This document shows, piece after piece, positions 57,909 to 64,000 of a DNA stretch of 64,000 nucleotides. The position numbers and the translations under genes were made by a program. The stretch's first letter is position 1. Each line of letters opens with the position of its first letter. Source of the DNA: Heloderma charlesbogerti (lineage: Eukaryota; Chordata; Lepidosauria; Squamata; Helodermatidae); assembly GCA_026122225.1 (NCBI GenBank), contig JANEZZ010002761.1, forward strand, positions 248,001 through 312,000, read 5' to 3'. The notes under the pieces are model-generated. The model saw nothing but the letters and a program-made list of their open reading frames with translations, was not told where the DNA came from and made no database searches.

Positions 57909-58067
57909 GTAACATTTACTTTATAACTTTGGTAATTTGGAATTTTGCATTGACTGACTTGCCAGCTTTTTTCTAGTATCCAGAATATTCCAATTAATTT
58001 TGACACATTATTTTTTCCTTTTTAAGGAAGAAAAATATTATAACATCATTTGAACTTTTAATTTTAG

Positions 58068-58207
58068 GGCAGTCAGGAGAAAAAGGTGTGCAAGGTCCTC
58101 CAGGTGAGGCAGGTAAACCAGGATTTCCTGGAGTGAAAGGTGTGAAAGGCTACAAAGGAGAGCCTGGGCTTCCAGGAATTGGCTTTCCAGGTGCCCCTGG
58201 TGAGAAG
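58068..58207 (+). CDS. COL4A1: Type IV collagen alpha-1-like, internal exon 11
   Basis: A 140-bp exon, with AG at 58066-58067 and donor gtatgc at 58208. It enters in phase 1 and leaves in phase 0 after GAPGEK, so the next exon must begin with a whole Gly codon. It holds one interruption (GLPGIGFPG). A lysine-rich patch ([11 protein letters not shown]) offers hydroxylysine sites, as is common in type IV chains. Confidence 0.91.
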
Positions 58208-58361
58208 GTATGCATAATTCTCCTTGAAGTATGTTAAATACTCTAAATCATGTACAAGTTACTTTCTCTTTCAAATTGCAAGGCATAAGACTCATGTATA
58301 AGAATACAGGGCTGGGCCAATATAGTCAAAATTTAAGAGTGAGAGGGAACAAAAGGAAATG

Positions 58362-59245
58362 AACATAGGAAGTATAGGAAGCTGCCTTGTATGAGTCAGA
58401 CCACTGGACTATCTAGCTCATTATTGTCTATACCAAGGAGGGCAGAAAGAAGATATCCAGATGTTTTGATATTCAACTTCCACCATTTCTGACCATTGGC
58501 AATGCTGGCAAGCTTCTGGGAGTTAAAGTCCCAAACATCTGGAGTTCTACCTTCTGCCTACCTCTAGTCTACACTAACTGGCAGTGGCTCTCCAGGGTTT
58601 CAGGCAGGGATCTTTCCCTGCCCTACCTAGTAATACCAGAGTGTCAGGAGCGCCCTAGCTGCCTCTTGCAGTCCACTCCAATAGCCAACTCAGGAACACA
58701 GACAACGAGGATTGTTTCCAAGGCTTTATTCCTTTATTGTTTTATGACTCTTTCAGATACTAATCAGTAGTGACTAAGCAAGGAACAGCACTGGGGAAAG
58801 ATAGCAGAGTAGCCTAAGCTCCAGATAAGGCAGTTGGTCCCCATTTGAAGGAGAACCACAGGAAGACTCTGAACTTATGGGCTAGGGAGAGATCCTCCCT
58901 CTTTCCCTTGGGTCCTTGGGACGTGACCATTGTTTGAGCGCCAAACGAGCAGAGCACCTCCTTTCGGCGCCCTCCATCTGTCATCGCTCCCTGCGCCAAG
59001 CGTCCAGCAAGCCCCCCTCCAGTGCTGTCTCACTGCCAGGGTCACTATCTCTCCCAGGAATGCTGGCAGGAGGAATCTCTGCCAGCTGCTGCGCTTCTGA
59101 GAAATGAGCAAGCTCCTCTCCCATGGATTGCTGTTCTTCCTCAGAATCAGAACTGCTCTGGGGCTCTATGGGCTCAGTTTCCACCCTGACACAGAGAATA
59201 AACCTGGGAGTTTCTGCGTGCAAAGCATGTATTTTACCATGCATG
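58362..59245 (-). mobile_element. tRNA-derived SINE, split by an LTR
   Basis: Read on the minus strand it starts with a tRNA-like part near 59240 ('gcatgcagaaactcccaggt', a B-box remnant). After the LTR it resumes with 'ccctgcctgaaaccctggag' and ends near 58362 with 'aaggcagcttcctat'-like sequence. The two halves are 58362-58636 and 59197-59245. Confidence 0.65.
58642..59191 (-). mobile_element. Solo LTR with 5-bp target duplication
   Basis: A 550-bp unit beginning TGTCAGG and ending CCTGACA (inverted ends). It is flanked by CAGAG at 58637-58641 and at 59192-59196. On the minus strand a polyadenylation signal (aataaaggaataaa) lies about 80 bp before the 3' end. No internal gag, pol or env sequence is present, so it is a recombined solo LTR of an endogenous retrovirus or Gypsy-type element. 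A 5-bp duplication alone does not decide which. Confidence 0.75.
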
Positions 59246-59329
59246 CACCTCCCCACACATAAGTGCAGATACCAATACTGAAGGATTCAAATAATCCTTT
59301 AATGAGGCATATAAGCTGGTCTGTTGCCA

Positions 59330-59490
59330 AAGGAGGTTTTAATTAGTGGTGCTGCTTATTTTATTGTTTTATTTTATTTGTTTTTATGCTATGTTTTAGT
59401 TACGATTTTGTTAATCTAGATTTTATTGGTAGCCACCTTGAGAACCATTTTTTTTGGTAAAAAAGCAGGATAGAAATTAAGACATATTTT
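59330..59490 (+). mobile_element. L2-like LINE 3' tail
   Basis: 'tattggtagccaccttgaga' followed by 'aaaagcaggatagaaattaa' is an L2-type tail with T-rich sequence before it. Confidence 0.55.
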
Positions 59491-59731
59491 ATTGTTTATC
59501 ACTAAAGACTAAGCGTATAAGAATTAGAGGGCTGTTTTAATCTATATCTAAAATTTTGTGCTCTTCACTTCTGTGCAACCCTTTCATCCAAGAGCATAGA
59601 GCTTTTCTGTCCTCAGAACTCCGTCAAATCTTTTCTTTATCCCATCTCATCTTGGCTGTCTAATCCTTGTCTCTCCAGATTTAGTATTTGTCATAAGAGG
59701 CATTATATAAGATACAAATACTGATCAACAG

Positions 59732-60472
59732 TTGTTGTTGTTGTTCAGTCGTTCAGTTGTGTCCGACTCTTCGTGACCCCATGGACCATAGCACGCCAGG
59801 CCTTCCTGTCCTGCGCTCTCTCCCGGAGTGTGCTCAAGTTCATATTAATTGCATCGGTGATGCTATCTAGCCATCTCATCCTCTGCCGTCCCCTTCTCCT
59901 TTTGCCTTCAGTCTTTCCCAGCATCAGGGTCTTTTCCAGAGAGTTTTCTCTTCGCATTAGGTGGCCAAAATATTGGAGCTTCAGCTTCAGTATCTGTCCT
60001 TCCAATGAGCACTCAGGGTTGATTTCCTTTAGGATGGACTGATTTGACCTCCTTGCAGTCCAGGGGACTTGTAAGAGTCTTCTCCAGCACCACAGTTCGA
60101 AAGCATCAATTCTTCGGCGCTCAGCCTTCCTTGTAGTCCAGCTCTCACAGCCATACCTTACTGCTGGGAAAACCATAGCTTTGATTAGACGGACCTTTGT
60201 CGGCAAGGCAATGTCTCTGCTTCTTACTATGCTGTCTAGGTTTGCCATAGCTTTCCTCCCAAGGAGCAAGTGTCTTTTAATTTCATGGCTACAGTCACCG
60301 TCTGCGGTGATCTTGGAGCCCAAGAAAGTAAAATCTATCACTGCTTCCATTTCTTCCCCTTCTATATGCCAGGAAGTGATGGGGCCAGATGCCATGATCT
60401 TAGTTTTTTTAATGTTGAGTTTCAAACCAGCTTTTGCACTCTCCTCTTTCACCCTCAACAAGAGGCTCTTTA
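59732..60472 (-). mobile_element. BovB (RTE) LINE, 5' truncated, young
   Basis: On the minus strand a 238-aa frame (60461-59745) is open from the truncation to the natural stop. It reads as the C-terminal part of BovB ORF2: LKLNIKKTKIMASGP, FLGSKITADGDCSHEIKR, VRYGCESWTTRKAERRRIDA, RRGRQRMRWLDSITDA, ending VTKSRTQLND. The 3' end is a short (TTG/CAA)n. A 9-bp duplication GATCAACAG flanks it at 59723-59731 and 60473-60481. The reverse-transcriptase core is missing, so it cannot move by itself. The intact frame suggests a recent insertion. Confidence 0.93.
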
Positions 60473-60481
60473 GATCAACAG

Positions 60482-61323
60482 TACATTTGGTTTTTTTTAA
60501 TTAGTTTTTATATGTATTCTATTTTCAGGATTTTGTTATAACACGTGAATTTTCATAAACTTGTTTGCAAGTGTTCTTTATTGATTGCTCCTGAAGAAGA
60601 AATTGTTTTTCCAAAATATATTGGGCACTTTTGAGCATCCATTTCAACTTCATCTTTTTGTTACATACAGTGATTTCCCTCATTGCTTCTCCAGCCTACT
60701 CTGTTCTAGGCCCTATTTGAACCCTCTCTCATAACTCTTATCTCCCTCATTGGACCTACTGTTCTGTTAGCTCCTTGATCTTTAGATCTCCTGGCTCCCC
60801 AATTCCTGTTTCCAGCATAATCCCACTGAAATTAGTGGTACCTAAGGGCAAACTACATATTACAGTGGGGCGTTCTCTGCTTCAAAACTGCCTTGAGAGT
60901 GAGTGATTTGCTGTGGAGAAATAGCGGGGGTGGGGGGAAGACGCTTAACTCTTTCCCCTCCTGATGAATTCCCTTTGAAAGGTTCCCTGACAGCTTTCTT
61001 CCCTGAGTAGTTCAAGGTTAAAGATGGATTAAGGAACCCCAGCAGGGGCAAAAGCAGCTTGGGAGGAAGTCTCCAGAGAAAAACAGTGGGTGCAGGAAAG
61101 GATTAAGCATCCCTGACCCCTACCTCCATTTTCTCCAGTGTATAAATCAATCCCTCCCAAGAATGGTTTGCGGTGGAGGAGAAGCAGATGACACGCTACC
61201 TTTACATGCAATTGCACTGGTGTAGCTGGGTCTTAAGTGTAATCATGTAGTTGGTTGGGACAAAGACTATAATGATTTTAGGATGCATTTGGAGAACATA
61301 CCATTAGCTATTCTATCCCACAG
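60482..61323. other. Intron upstream of exon 12
   Basis: I see no repeat I can name. The last 60 bp carry the approach to the acceptor at 61322-61323. Confidence 0.35.
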
Positions 61324-61450
61324 GGAGAACCAGGAAGGACAGGCAGCCCAGGCATACCTGGAGGACAAGGTGAAAAGGGTGCTCTAGGAATTGCTGGTAT
61401 CCCTGGTTCCCCAGGTGTCAAAGGGCAATCAGGTCTTCCAGGCTCTCCAG
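61324..61450 (+). CDS. COL4A1: Type IV collagen alpha-1-like, internal exon 12
   Basis: A 127-bp exon, with AG at 61322-61323 and donor gtgagt at 61451. It enters in phase 0 with GEPG and leaves in phase 1, complementing the exon at 58068. It contains [19 protein letters not shown], near GEKGEKGSIGIPGMPGSPG of alpha-1(IV). All triplets are perfect. Confidence 0.91.
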
Positions 61451-61534
61451 GTGAGTGATCCAAACCCTCCTCTAGTATTGTGTGTTAGGTACTCAGGCAA
61501 TAAAACTAAATCCTTTGCTTTTTTTAATAAAAAG

Positions 61535-61615
61535 GTGTTCCAGGAATCCCAGGTGAAAAAGGTGAAAAGGGATTTCCAGGTCTGAGTGGTTTTCCAGGCT
61601 TAAAGGGACAAACAG
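61535..61615 (+). CDS. COL4A1: Type IV collagen alpha-1-like, internal exon 13 (last in window)
   Basis: An 81-bp exon (27 codons), with AG at 61533-61534 and donor gtagag at 61616; phase 1 in and out. The intron before it is only 84 bp, the shortest in the window. It reads VPGIPGEKGEKGFPG and then GFPGLKGQT. The acceptor is preceded by a T-run and AATAAAAAG, a weak polypyrimidine tract close to AG. Later exons, including the NC1 domain, lie beyond 64000. Confidence 0.9.
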
Positions 61616-64000
61616 GTAGAGAAACGATTTTTTAAATATCAGAAATGCTCTTTTACTCTTAAAAAAGGAATATAATGGCTCATTATTTTGCACTCGCTAA
61701 ACTGAACTATATGGGTTTTTAAAATTCAAAAACAGTAATTTGACAAGTAAAGGGCAGGTTTTGTAAACCAGCTTGTAGAGCTCTTGCTTCTTTGTTTCCC
61801 TTGTGCTTTTATATGTTACAAATTTGGACCCATATTAGCCCATACTGGGAGTTGATTTTATCATTTTCAAGTGCTGTAAACACAGGGCAAGATCGCAATC
61901 CGATTCTAACTAAGCAGATGATATGCAAGTTTTTATAAGGCCATTGTAGCCTTACTTTTGTGATATGATATAGGATGATGACATAGTATTGTAACGATTA
62001 CCATTTGGGGCCTCTTTACATATTTGCTTCTTAAAAGTATTCCATGACTACAAAATGTTACATCAGCTTCAGCATACTAGGTCATTTATAAAGTAACTGT
62101 TGATTCCTACAGCCAATTCACAACACAAGATGCACAAGAAGACACATACCTAGTTACAGCATGGGTGCAGAACCTCCAGCCTGCAGGTGTAATCTGGCCT
62201 GCAGAGGTTTATACCAATTTCATGGGCCCGGTGCCGTCGGCAGTGCAAGTCCCAGCCCCGCCATAAAGGAAAGGTGGGGAGAGGAATTCCCTTGTACAGC
62301 GGAAATTCCCTTGCACTACTGCTTTGCTGCACATAGGCTTTCCTAGTCCAGGAAGTTCTGTGCAAAGCAAGCTGGCCAAGGCCCCTTCACTGCTCTGTAT
62401 AGGAGCAATGGAGACTAAGCTGCCTGGGCTTCGCCTGCGCTGCCTCCAGTTGGGGAGTGAATGGGACTCAGCTGACTTGGCTTCACAGCATGCAAGGCTT
62501 CCCTAGCTCACATGCAGCAAAGATCCACTGGCACTTCAGCCAGGGAGCAAATTATGTCATATGTCTTGCAAAGGGCAAGGTGCAGAGGCATCTGTGCATG
62601 TTCCACAGGGCTGGGAAAAGGCAAAAAAAAAATTATAAAAAAAAGAATTTTAAAAAGGGCTCTGTCCATGATTGGGATCACAATCGGAATGGTGACAAGG
62701 GACTTGGTGGTAGACAGGGCAGAATGCTAGTTGGAGCTGGCTGGAGGACCAAGGGGGAAGGAGGGGGGAAACAACCCACGTCAACCCCAATCATTTGTAA
62801 GGTACACAAACCACACGCTGTGCAGCTTGTCCCCCACGATGAGTTGGTGTGTCGTGCGAACACACCCACTGTGTAAAATCGTTTTTAATTCCATCTGTAC
62901 CTACCAGCTTTCAAGACCATGTCATGCTTTTAACAAAATGAGCTCTGTCCCACAAAAGGGTTTTCTACAGTAAACCTGTTTCTCTAAGGTGCTACAGCAT
63001 TATTTTTGCTATAGCAGACTAATTTGGTTACTGTTTTTGTAATAATTTTTCAAATGTTTTTATATTATTTTGATGTGTAGTTTTATTTTAACTCTTTAAT
63101 GTAAACTGCCTTTGGAGGGCATTTGTCCTAAAAGCAGCTAATAAATACTTGGGTGGCACAATGCAACAGGGCAGGGGAGGGAGAATCCATAGCAGGTGAA
63201 CGGTCGCGTCCTATGCCTTGCAAGCAGAAGATGAGAGGGTTGTGTTATTCCTTTGTTTTTAACCTTTGGGGGCCATTTTAATATTCCTTTTGCCTTTTCC
63301 CTCCAATTGCTCCAAATGGGAGGGAAATAAATTATGCCAGCTCTGTTCTGGGAGCATGTTGGAGAACAAGAGGGCTTTGAAGCCTGTGGAACCAAAACTT
63401 CCCCATCTTTGCCATCAGAATATTGATTGTGGAGCAACAGTGGTAGACCCATGTCTGCCCATGGAGAAACAGATGCACAAATTCCTATGGCCCTGAGACA
63501 TTCTCTAGGGACCATGCAGTTGCACTATAAATAAAGTTCTTCTGTAATTTATATTTTCACTCTTCGTTAAATGCCAAGGTCTAAGCCATTATGTTATAGA
63601 TTGTGCTAGATGGCTGTTTTTGTGTGTGTTCTTTTTAGTTGTAAGAAATATAAATAAATTTGTTTGGATCCAGAGTTTTCATGAGTGGACCTCTGCTCGT
63701 AAGACATTCTCACTGGAGAAGTGGGGAGACAGTTTTTGCCATTTTCCCCTTTCCTCTGTTCCCCCTGAAAAGCTACTCTAAAGGGTTAGGGTACCCTCTG
63801 GAACTGTGTGGGAGGTGGGAGGTCACTGGAGGGGCAAGGGGGAACCGGCCATGATTGCTTCCCGCTGCTTTCTCCAGTGCTAAAGGGCAACTCTGTATCC
63901 AACATAACATCACAAGCCTAGATTTGTGCTAGTATCCCATCTAGTGATGGGATACTTATATGACAGGATACAACTAGTTCTTATTAATTAGAAGCATTGT
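61616..64000. other. Intron to the end of the window
   Basis: At about 63030-63150 there is an L2-like tail ('gtaaactgcctttggagggc', 'cagctaataaatacttgg'). 62155-62530 is GC-richer with no exon. I find no further Gly-X-Y exon with splice sites, so the next exon lies beyond the window. Confidence 0.45.

Noticed and set aside
58642..59191. Remains of viral gag, pol or env genes beside the LTR
   Set aside because: The target duplications lie directly at both LTR ends, so there is no internal sequence.

Overview
This is nuclear DNA from a vertebrate, almost certainly a squamate reptile (lizard or snake). The evidence is the repeat content: two Sauria-type SINEs with the squamate tail, a BovB (RTE) LINE, many CR1 and L2 LINE copies, a MIR/CORE-like SINE, and DIRS-type retroelements. 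There are no operons or bacterial-type genes, and no free-standing tRNA or rRNA gene.

The one host gene is a type IV collagen on the + strand, seen as 13 internal exons: 1035-1127, 1238-1342, 3125-3222, 10727-10877, 11344-11457, 12195-12362, 35704-35793, 41300-41452, 57514-57612, 57819-57908, 58068-58207, 61324-61450 and 61535-61615. They total 1509 bp (503 codons), keep one open Gly-X-Y frame across every junction, and have canonical AG/GT splice sites. The Gly-X-Y interruptions and the spacing match, residue for residue in length, the middle of the alpha-1(IV) collagenous domain as I recall it, so I call it COL4A1. The gene starts and ends outside the window: no 7S/signal region, NC1 domain, promoter or 3' UTR is seen.

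The introns range from 84 bp to about 23.3 kb and are mostly transposable elements. By region: 0-3.1 kb, exons with small DNA elements and LINE tails; 3.25-4.16 kb, a GC-rich fold-back element with a 10-bp target duplication; 5.2-9.8 kb, a minus-strand CR1 split by an ORF1-only L1-like element; 10.1-10.3 kb, a small fold-back element; 13.2-17.6 kb, a CR1 split by a MITE, a second CR1 and a SINE; 18.7-22 kb, a long L2; 28-34.2 kb, an L1 ORF2 split by a MITE and the best CR1; 34.2-35.6 kb, another L2; 36.3-37.4 kb, a palindromic DNA element with two head-to-head 5S-rRNA-derived sequences; 37.5-45.6 kb, CR1 fragments and MITEs; 45.6-54.2 kb, DIRS-like copies, an L2 and a second fold-back copy; 54.4-57.1 kb, a full-length ORF1-only L1-like (HAL1-like) element carrying two Sauria SINEs; 58.4-59.2 kb, a SINE split by a solo LTR; 59.7-60.5 kb, a young BovB.

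Nearly all open reading frames outside the collagen exons are decayed transposon pieces or chance frames. Repeat boundaries are by eye, to about 10-30 bp, unless target duplications fix them. Comparisons with known families are from memory; no database search was run.
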